Shown: piece by piece, positions 17,119-26,607 of the stretch | Layout: every line of letters starts with the position of its first letter | Position numbering within the stretch: position 1 is the stretch's first letter | Assembly (NCBI RefSeq): GCF_015689335.1 | Contig: NZ_CP065053.1 | Span: 5,642,001-5,706,000, forward strand | Length of the DNA stretch: 64,000 bases | Source: Massilia antarctica | GTDB taxonomy: Bacteria; Pseudomonadota; Gammaproteobacteria; Burkholderiales; Burkholderiaceae_D | Direction: 5' to 3' | Notes under the pieces: generated by a model | What the model saw: the letters and a program-made list of their open reading frames with translations, nothing else | What the model was told of the DNA's origin: nothing | Databases searched by the model: none | Made by a program: the position numbers and the translations under genes

Positions 17119-19530
17119 TCAGGCCGAACCGACCGTGTCGGAATACGGCAGCGCCGACCTGGCCGGCGGGACCCAGGCAGCGATCCAGCCCACCAGCTTG
17201 TCGGCGGCGATCGGCCGGCTCATGAAATAACCCTGGCCCTGGTCGCAGCCGAGCGCGGCCAGCAGGCGCCACACCGCTTCGCTCTCGATGCCCTCGGCCA
17301 CCACGCGCAAGCCCATGTTGTGGCCCAGGTCGATGGTCGAACGCACGATCTTGGTGTCGCCGATATCGTTTTCCATGTTCAGCACGAAGGACTTGTCGAT
17401 CTTGAGTTCATCGACCGGCAGGCGCTTGAGGTAAGCGAGCGAGGAGTAGCCGGTGCCGAAGTCGTCGATCGACAAATCGACGCCCATTGCGTGCAGGCGC
17501 TCCAGGGTCTGCTGGGCGCGCACCGGGTCATCCATGATCGCGCTCTCGGTGATCTCCAGGCAGAACGAGCCGGCCGCCAGCTGGTGGCGCGCGAGGATCT
17601 CCTTGAACTTGGACGGCAAGTCCTGGTCGAGCAGGTCGCGCGTGGACAGGTTGACCGATATCTTCAGATGAATGCCGCGCCGCTGCAAGTCGCTGCACAG
17701 CGCCGCCGACTGGTCGAGCACCCAGCGCGTGAGCACGCGGATAAAGCCGGTCTGCTCGGCGAACGGGATGAATTCGTCCGGGAACACATTGCCACGCTCG
17801 GGGTGGGCCCAGCGCACCAGCGACTCCACGCCCACCACCTCGCCGCTATCGAGCCGGATCTTGGGCTGCACGTGCAGGCGGAATTCGTTGCGCTCGATGG
17901 CGTTGCGCAGCTCTGTGAGCAGGCTCAGACTCTTGGCGCTGGACTTGTCCATCGCCGAATCGTAGGCCACGGCGCCGTCGTTGCGCTGCTTGGCCGCGTA
18001 CATCGCCACCTCGGCCATCGACAGCAGCGATTCGGGATCGGCGCCGTTGATCGGAAAGGCGGCCATGCCCAGGCCGGCGCCGATGTCGACCGTCTGGTCT
18101 TCCAGCGAGAGCGGCACTTCGAGCGCGCTCAGGATGCTGGCGGCGACCTTGTACGCATGGTCGATCGACGACGCCGGCAGCAGCACCGCGAATTCGTCGC
18201 CGCCCAGGCGTGCCAGCTGCGCTTGCGGCTCGGTCTCGCCGAGCAGCGCGCGCAGGCGCTCGGCCACCTTTTGCAGCAGGGTGTCCCCGAAGACGTGGCC
18301 CATGACGTCGTTGACGTGCTTGAAGCGGTCCAGGTCCATCATCAGCACGAACACGACTTGCTCGCGCTGGCGCGCCGTGGCCAGCGCCTCGCCCAGCTGC
18401 ACGATGAACTGGGCACGGTTGGGCAGGTCGGTCAGCGAATCCCAGTAGGCGAGGCGGCCGATTTCCTGTTCGCGCTTGGCGATCCCGTCGCGCATGCCGG
18501 CAAAGGCCTTGGCCAGCGCCCCGATTTCATCCTTGCGTTCGAGGTCGATGCGGCCATCGTAGTCGCCCAGTTCCATGCGGCGCGCGGTACCGGCCAACAG
18601 GCGCAGCGGCTGCGCGATGCGCATCGCCGTCACCACCGCCACCGCGCACGCGACCAGGGTGGCCACCACGGTGAGGATCATCAGGGTGCGCTGCAGGCCG
18701 GTGTATTCGGCGATGGCGTCGTCGATCGAGCGCGCCAGCACCACGTCGGCGCGGCGCACGCCATCGACACCCACCGTCAGCCGGCGCGCGCTGTAGTGGA
18801 TGCCGCCGAGCTCGAGGTCGAAGGGGCGCGCCAGGTTCTCGGGCAACGCCTGTAGGGTGCGCGCCACACCAGGCATGAGCGCGGCCGGCAGGGTCGATTC
18901 GCATGGCGTCCAGGTCCCGTCCGGCTGGCGGGTGAGGATCGCCACTTCCAGCTGCGACAGTTCGCGCATGTCGAGCACCAGCTGGCGGTCCAGATGAAAG
19001 CCCATGACCACCCACGCGATGGTGACCGGCGCCTTGACCGGCATGATCACCACCTGCACCGGCCGTTGGTCGACAATGGCGACGGCGCTGACGCCATCGT
19101 TTTGCTCGGCCTTGTCGAGCAGGCCCAGGACCAGCCGTTCGAGCGAGCCATTCTTGACGATGCCGTTTTCGACGGTGACGCGGCGTTCGCCGTCGATCAG
19201 CATGGTCAGGTCGGCGCGCGCGCGCCGCCCGCTGTTGGCCAGGGCCGAGGCGATGGTGGCGCGGTCGTCCTCGTCGCCGTTGCCGATGGCTTGCACGAAG
19301 GCGGTGTCGCGCGCCAGCACCTGGGCGGAAAAGCGCTGCTTCTGGGCGTTCTGCTCCATCAGCTTACGGAAGACTTTTTCGCCGTTGACCAGTTCCGTGG
19401 CGATGCTGGAGCGCGCATTGGCATTGATGCCATGCTCGATCACCACCAGGCCGATCGCCTGCACGGCCACGATCAGCACCAGGAACAGGGCGACGATGCG
19501 CCCTTCCAGGCCGCCCAGACGCGCCGTCAT
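17119..19530 (-). CDS. Membrane GGDEF/EAL c-di-GMP enzyme with periplasmic sensor and HAMP
   Basis: About 803 residues: a transmembrane helix near residues 10-30, a periplasmic region of about 250 residues, a second helix (LMILTVVATLVACAVAVV), HAMP, GGDEF (motif RLGGDEFAVLL) and EAL. The EAL signature reads ESL (GVESLVRWAHP), while the downstream motifs LEITES, DDFGTGYSSLAYLK and EGIE are intact, so phosphodiesterase activity is plausible. The start was taken at MTARLGGLEGR, just before the first helix. It overlaps the 3' part of the cupredoxin-like gene by roughly 170 bases, which is unusually long and may reflect a frameshift in that gene. Confidence 0.93.
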   Translation of the reverse strand: MTARLGGLEGRIVALFLVLIVAVQAIGLVVIEHGINANARSSIATELVNGEKVFRKLMEQNAQKQRFSAQVLARDTAFVQAIGNGDEDDRATIASALANSGRRARADLTMLIDGERRVTVENGIVKNGSLERLVLGLLDKAEQNDGVSAVAIVDQRPVQVVIMPVKAPVTIAWVVMGFHLDRQLVLDMRELSQLEVAILTRQPDGTWTPCESTLPAALMPGVARTLQALPENLARPFDLELGGIHYSARRLTVGVDGVRRADVVLARSIDDAIAEYTGLQRTLMILTVVATLVACAVAVVTAMRIAQPLRLLAGTARRMELGDYDGRIDLERKDEIGALAKAFAGMRDGIAKREQEIGRLAYWDSLTDLPNRAQFIVQLGEALATARQREQVVFVLMMDLDRFKHVNDVMGHVFGDTLLQKVAERLRALLGETEPQAQLARLGGDEFAVLLPASSIDHAYKVAASILSALEVPLSLEDQTVDIGAGLGMAAFPINGADPESLLSMAEVAMYAAKQRNDGAVAYDSAMDKSSAKSLSLLTELRNAIERNEFRLHVQPKIRLDSGEVVGVESLVRWAHPERGNVFPDEFIPFAEQTGFIRVLTRWVLDQSAALCSDLQRRGIHLKISVNLSTRDLLDQDLPSKFKEILARHQLAAGSFCLEITESAIMDDPVRAQQTLERLHAMGVDLSIDDFGTGYSSLAYLKRLPVDELKIDKSFVLNMENDIGDTKIVRSTIDLGHNMGLRVVAEGIESEAVWRLLAALGCDQGQGYFMSRPIAADKLVGWIAAWVPPARSALPYSDTVGSA

Positions 19531-20173
19531 GCAAATAAATCGCACCGGGCGCGTCCGGGTCCGGCAGCGGCGGTTTCATGGTGAGCCTGACACTGACCGC
19601 GGTGGCGCCGTCGCCGGCCATGACCGCGACGGCCTGTTCGACGGCGCCGCCGGCCATGTTGAAATGCCAGGACGTGAGGGTGTATTTACCAGCCGCCGGC
19701 AGCTCGATGCGGGCCGTGCCGGCGGCGTCGGTCTTGGCGAAGAACGGCGTGTCGACCACCTTGATGTAGGCCAGCATGCGGTCGTGGATATTGCAACCGA
19801 GCACGACGATGCCGGCCTTGTCGAACACCTGTGGCATGGCTGCCACGCCGGAGTACAGCTTCTGGTCGAATTTCTTGGCGGGCGAGAAGGAATAGATGTG
19901 GTGCTTGACCTTGTCGTTGTTCGGGAACGACACCCGGCTGCCGGTCTGGATCACCGAGACCAGCGGCACGAACCTGAGGCCGCGCTGTTCGATCTCGGCC
20001 GGCTTGAGCGGCTTGGGCAGGGCCGCGGCGCCGTCCGGCTCGGCCGTCACGACCACGTCGGCCAGCGGCTTGCCGCTGCTGTCGCTGACCTGCACGGTCA
20101 GCGCGGCGGCGCTGGCAGCGGCGCTGGAGAACGCCATCCCGGCCAGGCTGATCAGACGAAGTAATGTGTTCAT
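19364..20173 (-). CDS. Cupredoxin-like (methylamine-utilisation type) periplasmic protein
   Basis: The product starts with a signal peptide (MNTLLRLISLAGMAFSSAAA) and a CarboxypepD/beta-sandwich-like part (LTVQVSDSSGKPLADVVVTA), then a plastocyanin-like region with copper-type ligands: NNDKVKHHIYSFS and GCNIHDRMLAYIKV, giving Cys, His and Met. Similar proteins occur directly before GGDEF/EAL genes. Recognisable sequence ends near VSVRLTMKPPLPDPDAPG; the last 60 or so residues read through the next gene in another frame and are Arg/Gly-rich, so the true C-terminus may have been lost by a frameshift near 19540. Confidence 0.75.
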   Translation of the reverse strand: MNTLLRLISLAGMAFSSAAASAAALTVQVSDSSGKPLADVVVTAEPDGAAALPKPLKPAEIEQRGLRFVPLVSVIQTGSRVSFPNNDKVKHHIYSFSPAKKFDQKLYSGVAAMPQVFDKAGIVVLGCNIHDRMLAYIKVVDTPFFAKTDAAGTARIELPAAGKYTLTSWHFNMAGGAVEQAVAVMAGDGATAVSVRLTMKPPLPDPDAPGAIYLHDGASGRPGRAHRRPVPGADRGRAGDRPGGDRAWHQCQCALQHRHGTGQRRKSLP

Positions 20174-20392
20174 GGGCGCGCATCCAATGTGGGCAATCAT
20201 CCCGCCGACGGACGGGACGGGTGCGAGCCTATTGTAGCGTCTGGAAGAAAGTTCCGAGCAGAACTTTCAACGGAGTCGGCGGACAAGGGAACCATGGAAT
20301 TTCGGCCCGGCATCAATGGCTGCGGCGGCAACTTGCCATGATGAGCACGATCGTGCGCGGCGCGCGGCCGCGCGGCGCTACGGGACGCCCCC

Positions 20393-21778
20393 TCACGGCG
20401 CGCCGCGTCCGCCCTTGCCCAGGCCGGCGTGGGCGATCAGCCACTGGCGCGACTGGTCCAAGGCCGAGCCGATCTCGGCCGGGGTGAGACGGCGCGCCAC
20501 GATGGCCTTGTTGGCGTTGGCCGTCTCGTCGCCGGCGTCGGCCGCGAGCAGCATCCACATGTAGGAACGCACGGCGTCGCGCGCCACGCCGCGCCCGCTG
20601 TTGTACATGCCACCCAGGTTGTACTGGGCCAGCGCATGGCCCTGCTCGGCCGCCTGGGTGTACCAGTAGACGGCCATCGCATCGTCCTGCGGCACGCCCT
20701 GGCCGTTGGCGTACATCACGCCCAGGTTGTTCTGGGCGCTGGCGTCGCCCTGCTCGGCCGCGGTGCGGTACCAGTGCGCGGCCTGGCCATCGTCGCGCGG
20801 CACGCCCTGGCCGCTGGCGTAGATGACGCCGAGATTGAACTGGGCGTTGGCCGCGCCCTGTTCGGCCGCGCGCCGGTACCATTCGAGCGCGCGGTACTCG
20901 TCGCGCGCGGTGCCGCGTCCGTTGGCGTACATGCTGCCCAGATTGTATTGGGCCAGCACATGGCCCTGCTCGGCCGCGCGCGCGTACCACTGCAGCGCCC
21001 GGTGTTCATCCTGTTCGGCGCCCTGGCCGTTGGCCAGCATCACGCCCAGGTTGAACTGGGCATCCTTGTCGCCCTGTTCGGCCGCGCGCTGCAGCCAGGC
21101 CACGGCGCGCAAGGGATCGGCGCGCACGCCCGCGCCGTCGGCATAGGCCACGCCCACGTGGCGCTGGGCCATCGGATTGCCCTGGGCGGCTGACTGGCGG
21201 AACCAGCACAGGGCTTGCTCGTCGCTGGCCTCGACGCCTTGGCCGCGCTTGTACATCAGCCCGAGGTTGAGCTGGGCCACGGCGTCGCTTTGCAGGGCCG
21301 CCTTGCGAAACCAGTTCATGGCCTGCTCGTAACTGACCGGCGCGCCCTGCCCGGCCAGGTAGCATTCGGCCAGCAAGGTCTGGGCGCTGGCCGAGCCCTG
21401 CTCGGCGGCGCGGTAAAACCAGGCCAGCGCCTGTGCATGATCCTGTTCGACGCCCTTGCCCTTGCGGTACATCAGCCCCAGGTTTTGCTGGGCCGAGGCG
21501 TCGCCCTGTTCGGCGGCGTGACGGAACCAGCGGGCCGCCTCGGCATCGTTGCGGGCCACGCCGCGGCCGTGGTAATACATCGATCCCAGATGGTTCTGGG
21601 CGAACGCCAGTCCCTGCTGGGCCGCCTGGCGCAGCCAGGTGAAGGCGTGCTCGTAATCGCGGTCCTTTTTGTAGATGAGGCCCAGGTTGAACTGGGCGTA
21701 GGCATTGCCGCGTTCTGCAGCCTGGCGGAACCACATGAAGGTTTGATAGTTCTCGCGGGTAGTATTCTGGCGGTCCAT
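20393..21778 (-). CDS. Sel1-repeat (TPR-like) protein
   Basis: A 461-residue protein built almost wholly of eleven Sel1-like repeats of 36 residues (pattern A-A-E-Q-G-x-A-x-A-Q-x-N-L-G-x-M-Y-x-x-G-x-G-V), beginning near residue 18. There is no signal peptide or membrane helix. A strong GGAGGA ribosome-binding site lies six bases before the ATG. Sel1 proteins act as scaffolds for protein complexes; the partner is not known. The near-identical DNA of consecutive repeats makes this locus prone to repeat-number change. Confidence 0.92.
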   Translation of the reverse strand: MDRQNTTRENYQTFMWFRQAAERGNAYAQFNLGLIYKKDRDYEHAFTWLRQAAQQGLAFAQNHLGSMYYHGRGVARNDAEAARWFRHAAEQGDASAQQNLGLMYRKGKGVEQDHAQALAWFYRAAEQGSASAQTLLAECYLAGQGAPVSYEQAMNWFRKAALQSDAVAQLNLGLMYKRGQGVEASDEQALCWFRQSAAQGNPMAQRHVGVAYADGAGVRADPLRAVAWLQRAAEQGDKDAQFNLGVMLANGQGAEQDEHRALQWYARAAEQGHVLAQYNLGSMYANGRGTARDEYRALEWYRRAAEQGAANAQFNLGVIYASGQGVPRDDGQAAHWYRTAAEQGDASAQNNLGVMYANGQGVPQDDAMAVYWYTQAAEQGHALAQYNLGGMYNSGRGVARDAVRSYMWMLLAADAGDETANANKAIVARRLTPAEIGSALDQSRQWLIAHAGLGKGGRGAP

Positions 21779-21940
21779 GCTTCATCCTCCGGCGCCAACG
21801 CCGTTGAAACTGCAGAATTATTGGGCTGCAACAGGCAATAAGCGACCTGAGAAGTATTGCTAAAATTTTAATAGGACAAGCGTGCCGGAGTTTGACTGGG
21901 AACAAGCGGACCCGCAGGTTGGCACGTTAGGCGGCATGAA

Positions 21941-21976
21941 AAAACCCCGCTGAGATCGCTCTCGGCGGGGTTTGGT
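21941..21976 (-). terminator. Rho-independent terminator behind the TonB receptor gene
   Basis: An 11-bp stem (ccccgctgaga paired with tctcggcgggg, one G-T pair) with a four-base loop spans 21945-21970 and is followed on the minus strand by six T residues. It lies about 35 bases past the stop codon of the TonB-dependent receptor. Confidence 0.9.
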
Positions 21977-22009
21977 TTCGGCCTGAAACAAATTCGGACT
22001 TGTGCCCGC

Positions 22010-24028
22010 TTAAAATTTGGTCCGAACGCCGAACAGGAAATTTCGGCCGGGCAGTGGCGAAACCTCTTTTAATACCGAGGTCGACAGGCGAATGTCCTGG
22101 TTCAACAGATTGCGCCCGATCATGAACCAGGTCAGGTCGGCATTCCCGATATGCTGGGTGTAGGAAAGATTAGCGCCGAGCTGGGTGTAGCCGGGGGTGG
22201 CATCGTGCTCGAAACTGGCGAGCCGGTCCTGGCGTTGGGCGCGCAGCAGCGATACCCCGGCGCGCACCGGGCCGCTGCGGTAGCCGAGGTCGGCGCCGAT
22301 GCGCGCGGCCGGTTGCAGCGGCAGGCTGCCGCCCTGGTCGAGCTTGCCGCGCGAGCTGTCGGCAAAGGCGCGCAGGGACAGGCCCTCGCCGTGCTGGTTG
22401 TAGCTCACTTCCGCTTCGGCCCCGCGGATGCTGGCGCCGGCTTGCTGGTAGATGCGCTGCAGCAGTTCGTCACCCGGATTGCCTTCTGCATCGACGCGCG
22501 CGCCGCTGATATTGCCGTAGATGAAATCCTTGACCTTGTTCTGGAACACATTGGCCTTCCAGCGCACCAGGCCGGATATTTTCTGCAAGGATAGCTCGAT
22601 ATTGCGCGAGGTTTCCTTTTTAAAGTCGGCGTTGCCGATATCAAAAGTCTGGGTGGCGTCGTGCGGACCGCCCGAATACAGTTCCTCGGTGGCGGGCGCG
22701 CGCTGGGCCACCGACACCGTGGCGCCGGTGGCGTAGCCGGGCATGAACGGCCACATGGCGCCGACCGAGTAGGAACCGAGGTCGAACTGGCGCTCCTGGT
22801 GGGCCACCGGCTTGCGCTTGACCGATTCCAGGCGCGCGCCGGCGTTGAGCTTGAGCGGGCCGATGTCGGTTTCCTCGACCAGGAAGGTCGCGGTCGAGGT
22901 CGAGCGGGTCACGGGCACCGTGTCCGGACCGCCTTCGGCGCTCAGGGCGCTGAAGTGGGCATTCTCGGTCTGCATGCCGACGGTGCCGTGCCAGCCGGCC
23001 AGCGGCGCATGGGTCAGCTCGGCGCGGGTTTCCAGCGAGCGGTTCTTGAACAGCACTTCCGGATGGTTTTCCTGATCCAGTTCGGCATGGTCATAATCGG
23101 TATAGCCGAACTTGACCTTGATGTTCTCGACCCCTGCGAACGGCTTGTTGAACAAGCTGTCGGCATCGTAGCGGATCTGCGACTGGTCGATCTGCGAACC
23201 GGCCAGGGTCGGAATGCCGTAGCGGTTATTCAAGGTGGCCACCGACACCCCGGCGTGTCCCCAGTCGCCGACCAGGGAGGCGCCGGCGCCGAGCGTATCC
23301 TGGCGGGTGAACGATTGCGGCAGGTGGCCCGAGGCCGAGGCCGGGTCGCCCAGCATCCGGTTGTCGGGAATCTTGTAGTCGTCGGAACGGCGGATGTTGC
23401 CGTCCAGGTGAAGGCCGATCTGGCCGACCGCGGCATCGACCGCGCCCGAGGCGCCGCGGCCGCGGTCGACCGTGCTGTAGCGGGTTTCGAACTGGCCGGA
23501 CGGATGGGCTTCGAGCGCGGCCGGGATGCGCTCGTTGACCACGTTGACCAGGCCGCCGATGGCGCCCGAGCCGTACAGCAAGGCGGCCGGGCCGCGCAGG
23601 ATTTCGATCTGGCGCGCCACGGCGCCGTCGGCCGAGACCGCGTGGTCGTTGGACAGGCCGGAGACGTCGGCCACCGCCATGCCGTTTTCCAGCATTTTCA
23701 CGCGCGAGCCTTCCAGCCCGCGGATGATGGGGCGCGAGGCGCCGGCGCCGAAGCCGGAGGCGGACACGCCGAGTTCCTGCGACAGGGTTTCGCCGAGCGA
23801 GGAACCGAGCTTGTCGCGCAATTCGTCGCCGGCCAGGATCTTGGCTGGCGTCAGGATCTGGTCGCCTTCGGACTTGCCGAAAGGCGTGGCGGTGACGACC
23901 ACCTTGGGCACGACGGCATCGGCATCGGCGGCGGCGGAAGCGGCGCCGGCCACCTGGGCGTTAGCGTGGTTGAGGGCAGACAGGGCGGACAGGATTGCGC
24001 TGGCCAGCAGGGTACGTTGGACATTCAT
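22010..24028 (-). CDS. TonB-dependent outer-membrane receptor, possibly metal (zinc/copper) type
   Basis: A 672-residue receptor starting at MNVQRTLLASAILSALSALN (signal peptide), with GAGG nine bases before the ATG. The plug domain is clear (ETLSQELGVSASGFGAGASRP, IRGLEGSRVKMLENG, QIEILRGPAALLYGSGAIGG) and the last strand ends in FLFGVRTKF, the aromatic terminus needed for outer-membrane insertion. The plug HAVSADGAVARQIE-type sequence resembles ZnuD-like metal receptors. The upstream DUF2946-like gene with a Cys-x-x-Cys strengthens a metal link, but the substrate is not proven. Confidence 0.9.
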   Translation of the reverse strand: MNVQRTLLASAILSALSALNHANAQVAGAASAAADADAVVPKVVVTATPFGKSEGDQILTPAKILAGDELRDKLGSSLGETLSQELGVSASGFGAGASRPIIRGLEGSRVKMLENGMAVADVSGLSNDHAVSADGAVARQIEILRGPAALLYGSGAIGGLVNVVNERIPAALEAHPSGQFETRYSTVDRGRGASGAVDAAVGQIGLHLDGNIRRSDDYKIPDNRMLGDPASASGHLPQSFTRQDTLGAGASLVGDWGHAGVSVATLNNRYGIPTLAGSQIDQSQIRYDADSLFNKPFAGVENIKVKFGYTDYDHAELDQENHPEVLFKNRSLETRAELTHAPLAGWHGTVGMQTENAHFSALSAEGGPDTVPVTRSTSTATFLVEETDIGPLKLNAGARLESVKRKPVAHQERQFDLGSYSVGAMWPFMPGYATGATVSVAQRAPATEELYSGGPHDATQTFDIGNADFKKETSRNIELSLQKISGLVRWKANVFQNKVKDFIYGNISGARVDAEGNPGDELLQRIYQQAGASIRGAEAEVSYNQHGEGLSLRAFADSSRGKLDQGGSLPLQPAARIGADLGYRSGPVRAGVSLLRAQRQDRLASFEHDATPGYTQLGANLSYTQHIGNADLTWFMIGRNLLNQDIRLSTSVLKEVSPLPGRNFLFGVRTKF

Positions 24029-24125
24029 GGATAAAACCTCAGGCAAAACAAACAATGACAGACAGGCGCACGCGGACAGGCCGCGCGCGGCCTGGCGTAT
24101 GCACAAGAAACAGGGAATGCGGCTG

Positions 24126-24476
24126 TCAGGCCTGAGGTGGTCCGCGCGGTTCGAACGCGTTAAGCGTGCGCGCGCGCGCCGCCTGGGGAGAAATCGATGC
24201 GGCCAGGGTCAGGCCGGCATCGGCCAGCACGAAGCCGTGCATGTGGCTGGCCAGCGGTCCGGCCAGCTGGGCCAGGGCCAGGCACTGGTCGCAGCTCTGG
24301 TCGCGCGCGATGGCGCGTGAAAGCCCGCTGCCATCCTGGTCCGGCTGGGCTTGGGCCGATGCCTGACCACTGGCGGACCCGCTGCTCCAGTGCGACATCA
24401 CGTGCGTGGTCGCCATCTGCTGCGAGAGCAGCAAAAGAAGCGACAACAGGATGCGAATGGCGAGCCGGCGGGTCAT
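24126..24476 (-). CDS. Small secreted DUF2946-like protein with CxxC
   Basis: A 116-residue protein with an N-terminal hydrophobic segment (RRLAIRILLSLLLLLSQQ), a His/Asp-rich middle and the motif DQSCDQCLALAQLAGP, typical of the small proteins found just upstream of metal-type TonB receptors. It is 97 bases before the receptor's start on the same strand. It is probably periplasmic or membrane-anchored and may bind metal; this is inference from context. Confidence 0.7.
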   Translation of the reverse strand: MTRRLAIRILLSLLLLLSQQMATTHVMSHWSSGSASGQASAQAQPDQDGSGLSRAIARDQSCDQCLALAQLAGPLASHMHGFVLADAGLTLAASISPQAARARTLNAFEPRGPPQA

Positions 24477-24497
24477 GGTGCCAATATTGTAAAGCGA

Positions 24498-25150
24498 TCA
24501 GGCACTTTGCGGCGGTTTTTTTGCCAACAGTTCCGCGTCGGCCATCTGGCGCAGGTAAGCGGGCACCTTGGCCGCGCTCAGTTTGTTCATCGACACCAGC
24601 AGTTGGGGCGCTAGCGACGCGAAGCCATAGGCGTGTCCCAGATGGCGCGCGATGTGGATCAGCACCTCGGCCGCCACTTCGGCATCGGACTCGGCGCGGT
24701 GGCGGCGCTGCGGAAACGGATCCCCAGCTGGCCCGACAGCAAACCCAGCTTGTAGCTCGACAAGCCGGGAAACACCCGGCGCGACAGCTTGAGCGAGCAC
24801 ACCAGGCCCTCGTGCGCCGTCGCCAGCCCCAGCCGTTCGGCTTCGGCCTTGAGGAATTTCTCGTCGAAACTGGCGTTGTGCGCCGACAAGGCATCGCTGC
24901 CGATGAACTCGAGCAGTTGCGGCAGCACCCGTTCGACCGGCGGCGCGGCATCGACCATGGCCTGGGAAATGCCGGTCAGCTCGGAAATAAAATACGGAAT
25001 GCGCGCGCCGCAATTGACCAGGGACACGTAACGCTCGGTCACCCTGCCCTCGACGATGCGCAACGCCGCCACCTCGGTGATGCGGTCGCCGTTGGCCGGC
25101 GACAAGCCCGTGGTCTCGAAATCGAGCATGACGATCGGTTTGTCGAACAC
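24498..25150 (-). pseudogene. DnaQ-type 3'-5' exonuclease, frameshifted
   Basis: The N-terminal part (PIVMLDFETTGLSPANGDRI, ALSAHNASFDEKFL) is a DEDD exonuclease with the first acidic motif DFETTG and the second NASFD. The frame then goes wrong near 24710-24730: the original frame ends at KWRPRC, whereas a neighbouring frame continues with RRHRAESDAEVAAEVLIHIARHLG, which holds the third motif's His and Asp (HRAESDAE), and ends at 24498. Joined, the two halves give a normal protein of about 217 residues. One base has been gained or lost, by mutation or by sequencing error. Confidence 0.85.
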
Positions 25151-25158
25151 GGCGCGCC

Positions 25159-26409
25159 TTAACCGAACTTGCGCACGGCGTCGAGCGCGAGGCCGGCGCC
25201 GATGCTGCCGAACAGGTCGCCTTCGACCTTGCGCGCCTTCGGCACCAGCGCGCCTATACGCTCGCGCAACATGCGCACGCCGCTCGATCCGCCGGTGAAG
25301 AACACGGTGTCGACCGCATCCGGCGCCACGCCGGCATCAAGCAACAGCTTCAGCACCGTCTGGTCGATACTGCCGACCAGGTGATGGATGGCATCGTCGA
25401 ACTCGCTGCGCTGGAGCAGCAGGTCGACCGGGGGCGACAGGCGGTCCAGCGCCAGGGTGGCGCTGGCGGCGTCGGACAGGGCGATCTTGCCCTCTTCCAC
25501 CTGCATCGCCAGCCAATGGCCGGAGCGCTCCTCGATCAGGCGCTGCAAACGCCCCAGCTTGTCCGGTTCGCGGGCGTCGCGCGCCACGTCGGCCAGCTGC
25601 GCCGCGGCTTTCTTGGTATAAGCCAGGTTGATGGTGTGCCAGGTCGCCAGGTTGAAGAAATAGCTCGATGGAATCGCGCTATTGTTATTGAGCAGGGTCT
25701 GGTAACCGAGGAGGGGCATCACCGACGCCAGGCTCAGGTATTTATCGAAATCGGTGCCGCCGATGTGCACGCCGCCGGTGGCCAGGATATCGTCGCGCCG
25801 CTCGGCCTTCAAGGCCCGTTCGGGCGACAGGCGCACCAGCGAAAAGTCGGACGTACCACCGCCGATGTCGGCAATCAGCACCAGTTCCTCGCGCCGGATC
25901 TGCGACTCGTAGTCGAACGCGGCCGCGATCGGCTCGTACTGGAAAGCGACGTGCTCGAAGCCGACCGAGCGCGCCACCTCGGCCAGGGTATCCTCGGCCA
26001 GGCGGTCGGCGGCCGTGCTGTCATCGATGAAGAACACGGGACGGCCGAACACGGCCGAGTTGAAGCTGCGCCCGGCCTCGCGCTCGGCGCGGCGCTTGAC
26101 CTCGCCGATGAAGTGCGCCAGCAGCATGCGGAACGGCAATGCGCGCCCGCCGACCTCGGTCTGGCCATCGATCAAGCTGGTGCCGAGCAAGCTCTTGAGC
26201 GAGCGCATGAGGCGCCCCTCGTAGCCGGCGAGATAGCCCGCCAGGGCCGCGCGGCCATAGCTGACCTCCTCGTCCTCGGCGTTGAAAAACACCACCGAGG
26301 GCAAGGTCGCCTTGCCATCCTCGAGGGCGAGCAGAGCCGATTGACCGGGGCGGACCCAGCCTACTGTTGAGTTTGACGTTCCGAAATCGACGCCGCAAGC
26401 ATTCGCCAT
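25159..26409 (-). CDS. YegD-like Hsp70 family protein
   Basis: A 416-residue protein of the Hsp70/actin ATPase fold: phosphate-1 loop ACGVDFGTSNSTVGWV, the connect/phosphate-2 region IADIGGGTSDFSLVRL and the adenosine motif FTGGSSGVRMLRERI. It lacks the substrate-binding lid domain of DnaK, like E. coli YegD (450 aa). The start at MANACG follows AAGGG by five bases. Its substrate is unknown. It is divergent from the LacI-type regulator gene. Confidence 0.88.
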   Translation of the reverse strand: MANACGVDFGTSNSTVGWVRPGQSALLALEDGKATLPSVVFFNAEDEEVSYGRAALAGYLAGYEGRLMRSLKSLLGTSLIDGQTEVGGRALPFRMLLAHFIGEVKRRAEREAGRSFNSAVFGRPVFFIDDSTAADRLAEDTLAEVARSVGFEHVAFQYEPIAAAFDYESQIRREELVLIADIGGGTSDFSLVRLSPERALKAERRDDILATGGVHIGGTDFDKYLSLASVMPLLGYQTLLNNNSAIPSSYFFNLATWHTINLAYTKKAAAQLADVARDAREPDKLGRLQRLIEERSGHWLAMQVEEGKIALSDAASATLALDRLSPPVDLLLQRSEFDDAIHHLVGSIDQTVLKLLLDAGVAPDAVDTVFFTGGSSGVRMLRERIGALVPKARKVEGDLFGSIGAGLALDAVRKFG

Positions 26410-26540
26410 GGTACCCTTTAGATTAAGGGGCGGTATTGTACCAGAGTGCGCCTGAAACGGGCACTCCCGTGCATTGTCGTTATGGCGCAACTGAAAAGCA
26501 TGCATTCTACTCTGAGCAAATCTCTTTTCAGTAAGAATTA

Positions 26541-26554
26541 TTTCCATGTGGAAA
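26541..26554. promoter_or_regulatory. Candidate LacI-family operator (short palindrome)
   Basis: TTTCCA-TG-TGGAAA is an inverted repeat with six-base arms, located about 54 bases before the LacI gene start and between it and the divergent Hsp70-like gene. Its position overlaps where a -35 for the regulator could be (TACACT at 26565-26570 could be the -10). Autorepression is plausible; binding is not shown. Confidence 0.4.
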
Positions 26555-26607
26555 ATTTATGGTCTACACTGGGCAATCCAGCACGGATTGTTATCCAGAA
26601 GAAATTA

